Assembly (NCBI GenBank): GCA_035263725.1
Contig: DATFRC010000035.1
Location: forward strand, 14,324-78,323
Origin: DASXRA01 sp035263725
GTDB lineage: Bacteria; Actinomycetota; Actinomycetes; Mycobacteriales; Jatrophihabitantaceae
DNA: 64,000 bases
Direction of reading: 5' to 3'
This document shows, piece by piece, positions 40,267 through 48,572 of this stretch (positions are counted from its first letter, which is position 1; the number at the start of each line of letters is the position of its first letter). The notes beneath the pieces were generated by a model. The model saw only the letters and a list, made by a program, of their open reading frames with translations, did not search any database and had not been told where the DNA came from. The translations under genes were made by a program, and so were the position numbers.

Positions 40267-42438
40267 GTGGCGCTCCGCCTGACCATCGCGTTGCTCATGC
40301 TCGCCGTGACTGCGGTTATCGCGGGGCACCGGGGCGCATGGCTGGTGCGGCTGATCCGTTCGGGACAGCCGGCGCTGGGCCGCACCGACGACATCAAGGA
40401 CCGGGTGCGGGACCAGTTCACCGAAGTCTTCGGCCAGCGCAAATTGCTCAAGTGGTCCCTGCCGGGTGTAGCCCACTTCATGACGTTCTGGGGATTCATC
40501 GTCCTGTTCATCACCATCATCGAGGCGTTCGGCGCGCTTACCATCAGCCAGGACTTCGCGTTTCCCTGGTTCGGCCACGCTCGCTGGCTGGGCTTCTTGG
40601 AGGATCTGTTCGCCGTCGCGGTGCTCGTGGCGATCATTACGTTCGCGATCATTCGCCTGCGCCAGGCACCCGAGCGGCGGCACCGGGCATCACGCTTCTA
40701 CGGCTCGCACACCGGTGCCGCCTGGGCGGTGCTTGGCATGATCTTCTTGGTTATCGCGACGCTGCTGCTCTACCGTGGCGCGCAATACAACACCGGGCAC
40801 TTCCCGTGGGGCAAGTCGAAGGCGCCGTTCGCCTCGTACCTGGTATCGCGCGCGCTGGGTGACGGCGCGTACAACCAGGGCGTCGAGACCTTCTTCCTGA
40901 TCGCGCAAATGGCGGTGGTCTTCGGCTTCCTCATCCTGGTGCTGCACTCGAAGCACCTGCATATCTTCATAGCGCCGCTCAACGTGCTGACCAAGCGCGA
41001 ACCGGACGGTCTGGGGGCGTTGCTCCCCGTCGCCGACCCGGCGGGCAAGCCCATCGACTTCGCCGACGTGGAGAACCTGTCCGAGGACACCCAGTTCGGG
41101 CGCGGCAAGATCGAGGACTTCACTTGGAAGGGCTACCTCGACTTCTCGACGTGCACCGAGTGTGGGCGGTGCCAGTCGCAGTGCCCGGCCTGGAACACCG
41201 GCAAGCCCCTCTCGCCCAAGCTCGTGATCATGGATCTGCGCGATCACCTCTTCGCCAAGGCCCCTTACCTCATCGGGGGAAAGTCCGCGCCGGATGACAC
41301 CAAGGTCGAGGCGCACGAGCCGCATGTGCCCGAGTCGGGGTTCGGCCGGGTGCCCGGATCCGGACCGGACCAGGCGGTGCGTCCGCTCGTCGGCGACCTT
41401 ATGTCCGGCGGGGTCATCGACCCGGACGTGTTGTGGTCGTGCACCACCTGCGGTGCGTGCGTCGAGCAGTGCCCCGTCGACATCGAGCACGTCGACCATA
41501 TCGTCGACATGCGCCGTTACCAGGTGCTGATCGAGTCGGCGTTCCCGTCCGAGGCCGGCGTGATGCTTCGCAACATCGAGAACAAGGGCAACCCCTGGGG
41601 CCTGGCGGAGAGAGCCCGCGAGGAGTGGATGGACGGGCTGCCGTTCGAGATCCGGCGCGCGGTGCCCGGCCAGCCTCTGGACGCCGACATCGAGTACCTG
41701 TACTGGGTGGGCTGCGCCGGCGCGCTCGAGGACCGCGCTCGCAAGGTGACGCGGGCGTTCGCCGAATTGCTAGACACGGCCGGCGTTTCGTTCGCCGTAC
41801 TGGGCAGCGCCGAGACGTGCACCGGCGACCCGGCCCGACGGCTGGGCAACGAGTTTCTGTTCCAGATGCAGGGCATGCAGAACGTCGAGACGCTGAACTC
41901 CATCACCAGGGCCGCGCCACTCAAGATCGTCGCCACCTGCCCGCACTGCTTCAACACGCTGGCCAACGAGTACCCGCAGCTCGATGGGCACTTCGACGTC
42001 ATCCACCACACGCAGCTGCTCGGCCGGCTGATCGCCGAAGGCAGGTTGACGCCGGTCGAGCCGGTGGCCAAGAAGATCACCTACCACGACCCCTGCTACC
42101 TCGGGCGGCACAACAAGGTCTACACGCCGCCGCGCGAGGTGCTGGGCACGATCCCGCAGCTCGAAGCGGAGGAGATGCATCGCTGCAAGGAGCGCGGCTT
42201 CTGCTGCGGTGCCGGCGGCGCGCGGATGTGGATGGAGGAGAAGATCGGCAAGCGGATCAATATCGAGCGCACGGAGGAGGCGCTCGGCCTCGACCCGGAC
42301 ATGATCTCGACGGCGTGCCCGTTCTGCATGGTCATGCTCTCCGATGCCGTGACCGCCAAGCAGTCGATCGGCGAGGCACGCGAAGACGTCGCCGTCCTGG
42401 ACGTGGCGCAGATCCTGCAGCAGTCCCTGCGACGCTGA
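40267..42438 (+). CDS. Membrane-bound (Fe-S)-binding oxidoreductase, HdrD/GlpC-like
   Basis: 723-aa protein. About five N-terminal membrane helices (residues 1-230, NarI/HdrE-like with several His) precede a cytoplasmic part with two 4Fe-4S motifs, CTECGRCQSQCP (near 297) and CTTCGACVEQCPVDIEH (near 395), and two CCG-type cysteine-rich domains (GCAGALEDR, CPHCFNTLANEYP, CCGAGGARMWMEEKIGKRIN). This is the heterodisulfide-reductase-like architecture of the mycobacterial Rv0338c type, likely passing electrons between quinone and an unknown partner. GTG at 40267 with AAGGAG 6 nt upstream. Confidence 0.9.
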   Translation: MALRLTIALLMLAVTAVIAGHRGAWLVRLIRSGQPALGRTDDIKDRVRDQFTEVFGQRKLLKWSLPGVAHFMTFWGFIVLFITIIEAFGALTISQDFAFPWFGHARWLGFLEDLFAVAVLVAIITFAIIRLRQAPERRHRASRFYGSHTGAAWAVLGMIFLVIATLLLYRGAQYNTGHFPWGKSKAPFASYLVSRALGDGAYNQGVETFFLIAQMAVVFGFLILVLHSKHLHIFIAPLNVLTKREPDGLGALLPVADPAGKPIDFADVENLSEDTQFGRGKIEDFTWKGYLDFSTCTECGRCQSQCPAWNTGKPLSPKLVIMDLRDHLFAKAPYLIGGKSAPDDTKVEAHEPHVPESGFGRVPGSGPDQAVRPLVGDLMSGGVIDPDVLWSCTTCGACVEQCPVDIEHVDHIVDMRRYQVLIESAFPSEAGVMLRNIENKGNPWGLAERAREEWMDGLPFEIRRAVPGQPLDADIEYLYWVGCAGALEDRARKVTRAFAELLDTAGVSFAVLGSAETCTGDPARRLGNEFLFQMQGMQNVETLNSITRAAPLKIVATCPHCFNTLANEYPQLDGHFDVIHHTQLLGRLIAEGRLTPVEPVAKKITYHDPCYLGRHNKVYTPPREVLGTIPQLEAEEMHRCKERGFCCGAGGARMWMEEKIGKRINIERTEEALGLDPDMISTACPFCMVMLSDAVTAKQSIGEAREDVAVLDVAQILQQSLRR

Positions 42439-42452
42439 GCGGCCGTTCCCGA

Positions 42453-42497
42453 TGATCTTGGACTTCCGGTCGATGTTCAGCCACAACTCCTAGATCA
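42453..42497 (-). repeat. 45-bp palindromic repeat, copy C
   Basis: Begins TGATCTTGGACTTCCGG and ends AACTCCTAGATCA. Its reverse complement aligns without gaps to copy A at 40 of 45 positions. It lies 14 bp after the Fe-S oxidoreductase stop and before the VOC gene on the same strand, consistent with a terminator hairpin. Confidence 0.75.
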
Positions 42498-42559
42498 CCG
42501 CGGGCGGGCAGGCCGGCCGGGCGTCGCGCACCCGATTCGACCCGTGCAACGGTTGGCGC

Positions 42560-42910
42560 ATGGAAGACGAAGTCATTCCGATCCTGCGCGTCGGCGACGT
42601 CGCTGAGGCGCTGAGCTGGTACCAGCGGCTGGGGTTCGCCCAGGAGTGGGAACACCGCTTCGAGGCCGGTTTTCCCGCATTCGTATCGATCGCTCGCGAA
42701 GGCATGCGGCTGTTCTTGTCCGAGCACACCGGCGATGCTCGACCCGACACGCTCGTCTACCTGCGCGTGCGCGACGTGGATGAATTCGCCGCCAAGCTCG
42801 GCCGGCCTGTCGAGGAACGTCCATGGGCGCGCGAGGTCCACGTTCGCGACCCTGATGGGAACCGCCTGCGGATCGGCACGCCGGTCAGTGCGCAGGCCGA
42901 CTCGACATAA
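42560..42910 (+). CDS. VOC-superfamily (glyoxalase/bleomycin-resistance-like) protein
   Basis: 116-aa single VOC domain: VIPILRVGDVAEALSWYQRLGF at residues 5-26 and VHVRDPDGNRLRIG near residue 93, the usual paired beta-alpha-beta-beta-beta modules. Its size and AREGMRLFLSEH resemble bleomycin-binding proteins, but resistance cannot be asserted. The TAA stop shares a base with the next ATG (TAATG at 42908-42912). Confidence 0.85.
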   Translation: MEDEVIPILRVGDVAEALSWYQRLGFAQEWEHRFEAGFPAFVSIAREGMRLFLSEHTGDARPDTLVYLRVRDVDEFAAKLGRPVEERPWAREVHVRDPDGNRLRIGTPVSAQADST

Positions 42911-43317
42911 TGCGGCCTATGCCCAAGCCACCTGTTCCTGCTGAGTTTTCCGCCGTGCTGGCTAACCCGAATCCCTGCGTTATCGGACTCGTGAAGGAGA
43001 ACGGCGCACCGATCACGGTCGCGACCTGGTACCTCTGGGAGGACGGCCGCGTGTTGGTCAACATGGACGAGGGCCGCAAGCGGCTGGATTACCTACGCGT
43101 CGATCCGCGCGTGTCACTCACCATGCTCGACGGGGATCGCTGGTATCGGTCGATCAGTCTGCGCGGCCGCGTCGCGTCGCTGACCGACGACCCCGATCTC
43201 AGCACCATCGACCGGCTCGCAAGGCACTTCACGGGCCGGCCGTACCGCAACCGCACTCGCGGGCGGGTGAGCGCCTGGATCGACGTCGAGCAGTGGTACG
43301 CCTGGGGATTCCGCTGA
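42910..43317 (+). CDS. PPOX-class (probably F420-dependent) oxidoreductase
   Basis: 135-aa split-barrel flavin/F420-binding protein. ANPNPCVIGLVKENGAPITVATWYLWEDGRVLVNMDEGRKRLDYLRVDPRVSLTML is the family core, and RVSAWIDVEQWYAWGF the C-terminus. A second ATG three codons later is also possible as start. Actinobacterial members often use coenzyme F420 to reduce small molecules. Coupled to the VOC gene. Confidence 0.82.
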   Translation: MRPMPKPPVPAEFSAVLANPNPCVIGLVKENGAPITVATWYLWEDGRVLVNMDEGRKRLDYLRVDPRVSLTMLDGDRWYRSISLRGRVASLTDDPDLSTIDRLARHFTGRPYRNRTRGRVSAWIDVEQWYAWGFR

Positions 43318-43515
43318 CCGGACAACGTGCCGCGACGCCCCCGACGTTTGAGAGGCCGCGCGTGGATCGTGGCTCGGCTTCGTGATGACAGGCGCGCTCC
43401 TCGCTGGATCCGCCGACTAGCGCGTTGAGCCGGCGGCGGAGCCGCACGAGGCCACAGCGACCGCCGAGGTGGCAGCGCTCGTCGCCACCTCGCCCGTGCC
43501 GCCCAGTGCACATGA

Positions 43516-43841
43516 GTCGCGCCGGGCACCGATGTCACGTCGGTGGACGTCGTGCTCGATCACGACCCGGGGCCACCGGTGCGTCGCACCCTGCCCGCCG
43601 CACCCGCGCGGCGATTCGTGGCGCTGATCAACGGCCTGCCGGTCTGGCCACCGGGCACTTACAACTGTCCGATGGGCAGCGGCGCTCGCGACCACCTGCT
43701 GTTCCACGCCCCGCGAAGCAGCGTTGCCGTCACCGTCTCGGCGACCGGCTGCGGCACCGTCGAGATCGGGTCCGGTGCCTCCTACCTGCGGGGGGCGCAG
43801 AGGTGGACCGGCTGTTGCGGTCGCTGCTCGGACTGCGATAG
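43516..43841 (+). pseudogene. Frameshifted remnant of a hypothetical protein
   Basis: Coding-like sequence runs in one frame from about 43516 (DVTSVDVVLDHD, RRFVALINGLPVWPPG, YNCPMG, SVAVTVSATGCGTVEIG) to a run of six G at about 43788-43793. There it must shift frame to finish as GAEVDRLLRSLLGLR with a stop at 43839-43841. An in-frame stop at 43513-43515 also removes the natural start. The upstream 43318-43512 has only weak Ala-rich coding potential. Either a decayed gene or two sequencing slips; no function recognised. The 198 bp before it holds nothing else I can support. Confidence 0.5.
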
Positions 43842-43848
43842 AGCTGTG

Positions 43849-44622
43849 TTACTCCCCGTCGCGGGGCAGGGTCGCCGCGAGCTGGGCGGCCAACACGGTG
43901 GGCGCCTGGACGAGCGACGGGCCGTACCACGTCACGTGTCGCCCGCTGACCAGAGCGACGTCCTGGTTCGGGAAGCACTCCGGTCCGTCCGTGGCGCTGA
44001 ACGCGTACGGCTCGTCGGGTAACACGACCAGTTCGGTGCCGTGCAGGTCGTCGAGCCGCATCCGGGGGTAGCGCTCGGGGGCGTCAGCGAACGCGTTGCG
44101 CACGCCGAGGCGCGCCAGCACGTCTCCGGCGAATGTGTCTCGGCCCAGGACCATCCACGGGCGCCGCCAGATCGGCACCACCGCTCTGCGGGGCGGGCCC
44201 GGCTGCACCGCTGCCCAGGCCGCCTCGGCGTTGTCCAGCCAAGCTGGACGATCTACCCGGCAGGCCAGCGCGAGCAGGCGACCCAGAGAGGCGAACGCCT
44301 CGTCGACGCCGCGAACCCGGGTCACCCACACCGCGAGGCCTGCGGCCCGCAGCGCGTCCAGGTCGGACGGGCGGTTCTCCTCCTCGTTGGCCAGCACCAG
44401 GTCGGGGGACAGCTCGACGACCCGGGTGACAGCGGGGTTCTTCGTGCCGCCCACCCGCGGCACGTCGAGGTCGGCCGGGCACCAGTCCGTGGCCCCGACC
44501 AGCAACGCTGGTGCGGTGGCTGCCACCGACTCGGACAGGGACGGCACCAGTGACACCACGCGCGCGACCCGGGGCGGCACGGCCACCCGCGTGCCCAGAT
44601 CGTCGAGCATGACCCTAGGCAT
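43849..44622 (-). CDS. Helical-backbone metal receptor / BtuF-like protein without signal peptide
   Basis: 257-aa protein of the cobalamin/iron-siderophore-binding fold. RVVSLVPSLSESVAAT at about residues 20-35, GATDWCPADLDVPRVGGTKNPAVTRVVELSPDLVLANEEEN and DDLHGTELVVLPDEPYAF are BtuF-like blocks. There is no signal peptide or lipobox, so it appears cytoplasmic, as in other actinobacterial members. ATG at 44620-44622; an alternative ATG lies 4 codons downstream. No permease or ATPase is adjacent. Confidence 0.78.
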   Translation of the reverse strand: MPRVMLDDLGTRVAVPPRVARVVSLVPSLSESVAATAPALLVGATDWCPADLDVPRVGGTKNPAVTRVVELSPDLVLANEEENRPSDLDALRAAGLAVWVTRVRGVDEAFASLGRLLALACRVDRPAWLDNAEAAWAAVQPGPPRRAVVPIWRRPWMVLGRDTFAGDVLARLGVRNAFADAPERYPRMRLDDLHGTELVVLPDEPYAFSATDGPECFPNQDVALVSGRHVTWYGPSLVQAPTVLAAQLAATLPRDGE

Positions 44623-44725
44623 ACCGGATCGACCGAGCGGACAACGCCAGGGGCCTGCGGGCGCGTTGTCTTTCTGAGAGCCTGGCCCACAAGCGTACGG
44701 AGGACCGCATCGCGAGGGAGGCTCG

Positions 44726-45205
44726 GTGACGTTCGATGAGTTCGCGGCGACGCGGCTCGATGCCGTGCTGCGCTTCGCCGTGGTGCTCACGAACGACCGC
44801 GGGCTGGCTGAGGACGTCTTACAAGAGGTCCTGATTCGGGCCCACCAACGGTGGGACCAGATCGGCATGATGGAGCATCCGGAGGCATACGTCAGACGCA
44901 TGGTGGTCAACGAGTTCCTGTCCTGGCGCCGCAAGTGGGCGCGTTACGTCCCGCAGGCGGACGTCGAACCCGCGACGACCCAGGCCGATCACGCCGACGC
45001 GCAGGCGGAGCGGGCGACGCTGCTCGCCGAAGTGGCGAAGCTGCCGCGCCGGCAGCGGGCGGTCCTGGTGCTGCGGTACTACGAGGGGCTGTCCGACGCG
45101 CAGATCGCCGAGGTGCTGGGCTGTGCGGAGACCACGGTGCGCGGGTACGCGTTTCGGGGGCTGGCTGCGCTGCGGATCGAACTGACGTCGGCGGACCTGA
45201 CGTGA
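44726..45205 (+). CDS. SigE-family ECF RNA polymerase sigma factor
   Basis: 159-aa group 4 sigma factor. Region 2 (ATRLDAVLRFAVVLTNDRGLAEDVLQEVLIRAHQRW, then EAYVRRMVVNEFLSWRRK) and region 4 (AKLPRRQRAVLVLRYYEGLSDAQIAEVLGCAETTVRGYAFRGLAALR) match the actinobacterial SigE-type subfamily. GTG start at 44726 with GGGAGG about 6 nt upstream. Overlaps the downstream membrane gene by 4 bp, so that protein is the probable anti-sigma or effector partner. Confidence 0.92.
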   Translation: MTFDEFAATRLDAVLRFAVVLTNDRGLAEDVLQEVLIRAHQRWDQIGMMEHPEAYVRRMVVNEFLSWRRKWARYVPQADVEPATTQADHADAQAERATLLAEVAKLPRRQRAVLVLRYYEGLSDAQIAEVLGCAETTVRGYAFRGLAALRIELTSADLT

Positions 45206-45861
45206 GAGACGAGGACGAGCTGCGGGCGGCTTTCCAACAGAAGGCCGCCGAGGCGCCTCGCGCTGCGGACGTGTTGCGCGCCGTGCGCACCCGCGAGGCG
45301 TCGCCGCCTGCTCCGCGGCGCCGCTGGCTGATGCCTGCGGTGGCGGGCGCGGCGGCAATCGCCGTGGGTCTCCCGCTGGGCATCGCGTTGTCACACTCAT
45401 CCAGCAGCGAGAAGAAGAGCGGTGGCGCAGCCCAGGGTGAGACGGCCGCCGCCAATGGGCGTTACTCAGAGAGCTCCGGCGCCGGCGCGGGCGCACAGCG
45501 CAACGCCCCGGAAGCGACCGCTGCCCAAATCTGCAGCCAGGCTGCCGTCACGGTGAGCGTACAGAGCGACACGCTCCGCATCACCTCGCGCGGCGCTGCG
45601 TGCCAGCTCGCCCGCGTCCCGAGCGTGCAGGCGGGCGCTGCCCCGGGGGCCATGACGACTGCTCCGGCCCGCGAATTCGGCACGCTCCTTCCGCACACCA
45701 CCGCGACCGCACCGTTGCATTGGACGGGGTCGTGCACCACTCGCACGGGTCGTGTCATCCGGATCGACTGGGGTGCCGGGCCGGTCGTGGTACACGCTGC
45801 GGGGCTACCAGAGGCCTCCTGCGGTGCCGCGTCGGTCGGTCCGTTTCACGGCTTGCACTAG
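45202..45861 (+). CDS. Single-pass membrane protein coupled to the sigma factor
   Basis: 219-aa protein. A cytoplasmic N-terminus (RDEDELRAAFQQKAAEAPRAADVL) is followed by one membrane helix (about residues 43-62) and an extracytoplasmic Ser/Ala linker. The outer domain has three cysteines and begins ICSQAAVTVSVQSDTLRI, resembling DUF4232-like envelope domains. GTG start overlaps the sigma stop (GTGA, 45202-45205). Position and topology suggest an anti-sigma or envelope sensor, but no zinc-binding anti-sigma motif is seen. Confidence 0.72.
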   Translation: MRDEDELRAAFQQKAAEAPRAADVLRAVRTREASPPAPRRRWLMPAVAGAAAIAVGLPLGIALSHSSSSEKKSGGAAQGETAAANGRYSESSGAGAGAQRNAPEATAAQICSQAAVTVSVQSDTLRITSRGAACQLARVPSVQAGAAPGAMTTAPAREFGTLLPHTTATAPLHWTGSCTTRTGRVIRIDWGAGPVVVHAAGLPEASCGAASVGPFHGLH

Positions 45862-45885
45862 CCCGGTTCGCGTACCCTCGTTCGC

Positions 45886-46251
45886 GTGGGAACCCGGGCC
45901 GTCATCGACTACGCGCTGCAGCGCCGCGCGCGGCTGTCCGATGTCGCGCTCGGCCGGGTGTCGCGTGACGAGGCCTGTGACGCCCACCCCTACCTGCGCC
46001 TCGCGGCCCGCCATTACGGGGTGCCGGCGCGGCGGGCCTGCCCGGTCTGTGACAAGACACGGCTCACGCTCGTCCACTACGTCTACGGCGATGCGCTCGG
46101 GCGCATCGCCGGCCAGGCGAAGTCCCGTGCCGAGCTCGCCCGCATGGCGGCAACCCTGCCCGAGTTCGACGTGTACGTCGTCGAGGTCTGCCCCGACTGC
46201 GGGTGGAACCATCTGGTCCGCTCGTACGTGCTAGGGGCCGCGTCCGCATGA
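45886..46251 (+). CDS. DUF5318 family protein
   Basis: 121-aa protein starting from the GTG at 45886 (MGTRAVIDYALQRRARL). It has four cysteines in two pairs, ACPVCDK and VCPDCGW, a zinc-ribbon-like arrangement, and conserved-looking VHYVYGDALG. The family occurs next to a class A penicillin-binding protein gene in mycobacteria (Rv0049-ponA1, from memory), as here. Its stop overlaps the PBP start by 4 bp. Function unknown. Confidence 0.85.
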   Translation: MGTRAVIDYALQRRARLSDVALGRVSRDEACDAHPYLRLAARHYGVPARRACPVCDKTRLTLVHYVYGDALGRIAGQAKSRAELARMAATLPEFDVYVVEVCPDCGWNHLVRSYVLGAASA

Positions 46252-48545
46252 GCGACGCGGCACCCCCCCAGCCTCCACGCATCCCACGCCGTTTCGACCC
46301 CAACCGGCGACGCCCCATCGAAGAGCACCTGCCGCAGCGATGGCAGCGCCACCGGCAGCGAAAGCGCGCTCGACTGGCCGCGATGACCCGCACGCGGCGG
46401 ATCTGGCGGCGCGTGGGGCTGAGCTTCGTCTGGCTGCTCGGTTTCATTGCCGCGATCATGGCCAGCGCGGTCGTGCTGTTCTACACGCTCGGGAATGTGC
46501 CGCGTCCGGAGGATCTGCCGGTGCCGCAGGCGGCGCTCGTCCAGTACTCGGACGGCTCGGTGCTCGCCCAGCTCGGCACGAACCGGATCCCGGTGCCGCT
46601 GTCGAAGGTGCCGGAGCAGGTGCGCTGGGCCGTCCTGGCGGCGGAGGACCGCAACTTCTACTCCGAGCCGGGCGTCTCGATCAAGGGCACGCTCCGCGCC
46701 GCGCTGCACGACATCGTTGGTGGTGACGTGCAGGGCGGATCGGGCATCACCCAGCAGTACGCCAAGAACGCCTACCTCACCGACTCGCGGACCCTGACCC
46801 GGAAGCTGCGCGAGCTGGCGATCGCGGTGAAACTGTCCCGGCAATATTCGAAAGACCAAATCCTCGAGTGGTACCTCAACACCGTTTACTTCGGGCGCGG
46901 CACATACGGCATCGAGGCGGCGTCCGAGGCCTACTTCGGGGTGAGCGTCGACAAGCTGAACGTCGCGCAGGGCGCGCTGCTCGCCGGTTTGCTGCGCTCA
47001 CCGGGCTATTACGACCCAGCGGAAAACCCAGGCCCGGCCCATGAGCGGTGGCGCTACGTCATGGACGGACTGGTCACCACGCACCATCTGAGCGCCGAGC
47101 AAGAGGCGACGATCGCGTTTCCCAAAACGAGACCCGATCATTCGCGCGCGACGAGCGATCCGAACGGCCTGATCGGCGCCGCGGTCACCAGCGAGCTGGA
47201 GCAACTCGGTATCAACGAGGCGACCATCAACACCAAGGGCCTGCGCATCCGCACCACCATCGACCGTGCCGCGCAGACCGACGCGATCGACGCGATCCAC
47301 CAGACGTTCGCCGACCTGACGCCCAAGCAGCGCAACATGAAGAACGCACTCGTCGCGGTCGACCCGCAGAGCGGGGCCATCCTCGCGTATTACGGCGGCC
47401 CGAACGGCAAGAACTACGCCGGCGGGGAGGACTACTTCGACTACGCGGGGCAGGGTTGGCGTCCACCCGGTTCGTCGTTCAAGCCGTACACGCTGGCCGC
47501 GGCGCTCAGCCAGAACCTGCGGGGGAACAAGCCGGCGTACGCCATCAACTCGATCGTCGACGGCAGCCAGACCCGGGTCATCGACGGCACCACGATCAAG
47601 AACGATCCGAGTGACGCCCAGTACGCCGGGCACGTCACGCTGGCGTTCGCGATGAAGGTGTCCCTGAACACGGCCTTCGACGGGCTCGCATCCGACATCG
47701 GGCCCTCGAACGTGGCCGCGACGGCCTGGGCGGCCGGCATTCCGAAGACGCGCGGCGACAGCCGGACACTGACCAGTGCCGACGGCAGGACGCACTTCGG
47801 CATCGGCATCGGCGACTACCCGGTGCGCCCACTCGATCAGGCGGTGGGATTCGCCACCTTCGCCGATGGCGGTGTCACGCACCCGGGCTACCTGGTGCAG
47901 GAGGTCACCGACGCGCAGGGGCACGTGCTGTACAAGCACAAGGACGCCAGCCAGCGCGCATTCGACCCTCGGGTGGCCAATGACGTGACGGTCACCCTCA
48001 AGCCGGTGCCCGGATTTTCCGGGGTCGCACTCGACGGCCGCGAGTCGGCGGCCAAGACCGGGACGGAGGGCATCCAGTCGGGGCCCAACGAGGGCCGCAA
48101 CAGCGACGCCTGGATGGTCGGCTACACCCCGCAGGTGAGCACGGCGGTCTGGGTCGGCAGCGGCAATTCGACCCAGGCGATCTACAACGCCGACGGCGGC
48201 AACGAGTACGGCCGTGACCTGCCCGGCAAGGCGTGGAAGACGTTCATGGACAGCTACCTCGCCGACAAGCCTGACCTACCCATGGCGTCCACCCAGCAGA
48301 TCGGAGGCGGCCAGGATGCCTACACGCAGCCGCCACCCACACCGACGACCACGGCGACCCCGACGCCCACGGTGTCGACGCCGTCCACGTCCGGCAGGCC
48401 TACGTCGGGCCGCCCCACGCCGACGCCGTCGATCACCGTGCCGACGCCCACAGTGCCGTCTCTGACCCTGACTCCGATACCGACCGTGTCCGTGCCGACC
48501 CCCTCGCTATCGCGGCCCGGCCGGGCTCCGACGCCGGCCGGCTAG
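46248..48545 (+). CDS. ponA: Class A penicillin-binding protein (transglycosylase/transpeptidase)
   Basis: 765-aa bifunctional peptidoglycan synthase from MSDAAPPQPPRIP. A cytoplasmic basic segment, one membrane helix (about 62-85), the GT51 domain with AAEDRNFYSEPGVSIKGTLRA and GGSGITQQYAKNAYL (about 140-180), then the transpeptidase domain with SSFK (active Ser near 410), SLN (KVSLNTAFDG) and KTG (AAKTGTEG). The C-terminal about 75 residues are Pro/Thr/Ser-rich, as in actinobacterial PonA proteins that lack or replace PASTA domains. ATG 46248-46250 overlaps the DUF5318 stop. Confidence 0.95.
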   Translation: MSDAAPPQPPRIPRRFDPNRRRPIEEHLPQRWQRHRQRKRARLAAMTRTRRIWRRVGLSFVWLLGFIAAIMASAVVLFYTLGNVPRPEDLPVPQAALVQYSDGSVLAQLGTNRIPVPLSKVPEQVRWAVLAAEDRNFYSEPGVSIKGTLRAALHDIVGGDVQGGSGITQQYAKNAYLTDSRTLTRKLRELAIAVKLSRQYSKDQILEWYLNTVYFGRGTYGIEAASEAYFGVSVDKLNVAQGALLAGLLRSPGYYDPAENPGPAHERWRYVMDGLVTTHHLSAEQEATIAFPKTRPDHSRATSDPNGLIGAAVTSELEQLGINEATINTKGLRIRTTIDRAAQTDAIDAIHQTFADLTPKQRNMKNALVAVDPQSGAILAYYGGPNGKNYAGGEDYFDYAGQGWRPPGSSFKPYTLAAALSQNLRGNKPAYAINSIVDGSQTRVIDGTTIKNDPSDAQYAGHVTLAFAMKVSLNTAFDGLASDIGPSNVAATAWAAGIPKTRGDSRTLTSADGRTHFGIGIGDYPVRPLDQAVGFATFADGGVTHPGYLVQEVTDAQGHVLYKHKDASQRAFDPRVANDVTVTLKPVPGFSGVALDGRESAAKTGTEGIQSGPNEGRNSDAWMVGYTPQVSTAVWVGSGNSTQAIYNADGGNEYGRDLPGKAWKTFMDSYLADKPDLPMASTQQIGGGQDAYTQPPPTPTTTATPTPTVSTPSTSGRPTSGRPTPTPSITVPTPTVPSLTLTPIPTVSVPTPSLSRPGRAPTPAG

Positions 48546-48572
48546 CTCAGCACCGCGTGCGAGGATGCCCCG

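Noticed and set aside
40204..40683. N-terminal extension of the P450 frame overlapping the Fe-S oxidoreductase gene
   Set aside because: Sequence is Asp/His/Arg-rich without P450 similarity and lies antisense to a clear membrane domain.
48310..48545. Pro/Thr repeats at the end of the PBP gene as a tandem-repeat element
   Set aside because: They are a degenerate low-complexity protein tail common in PonA proteins, not a nucleotide-level repeat array.
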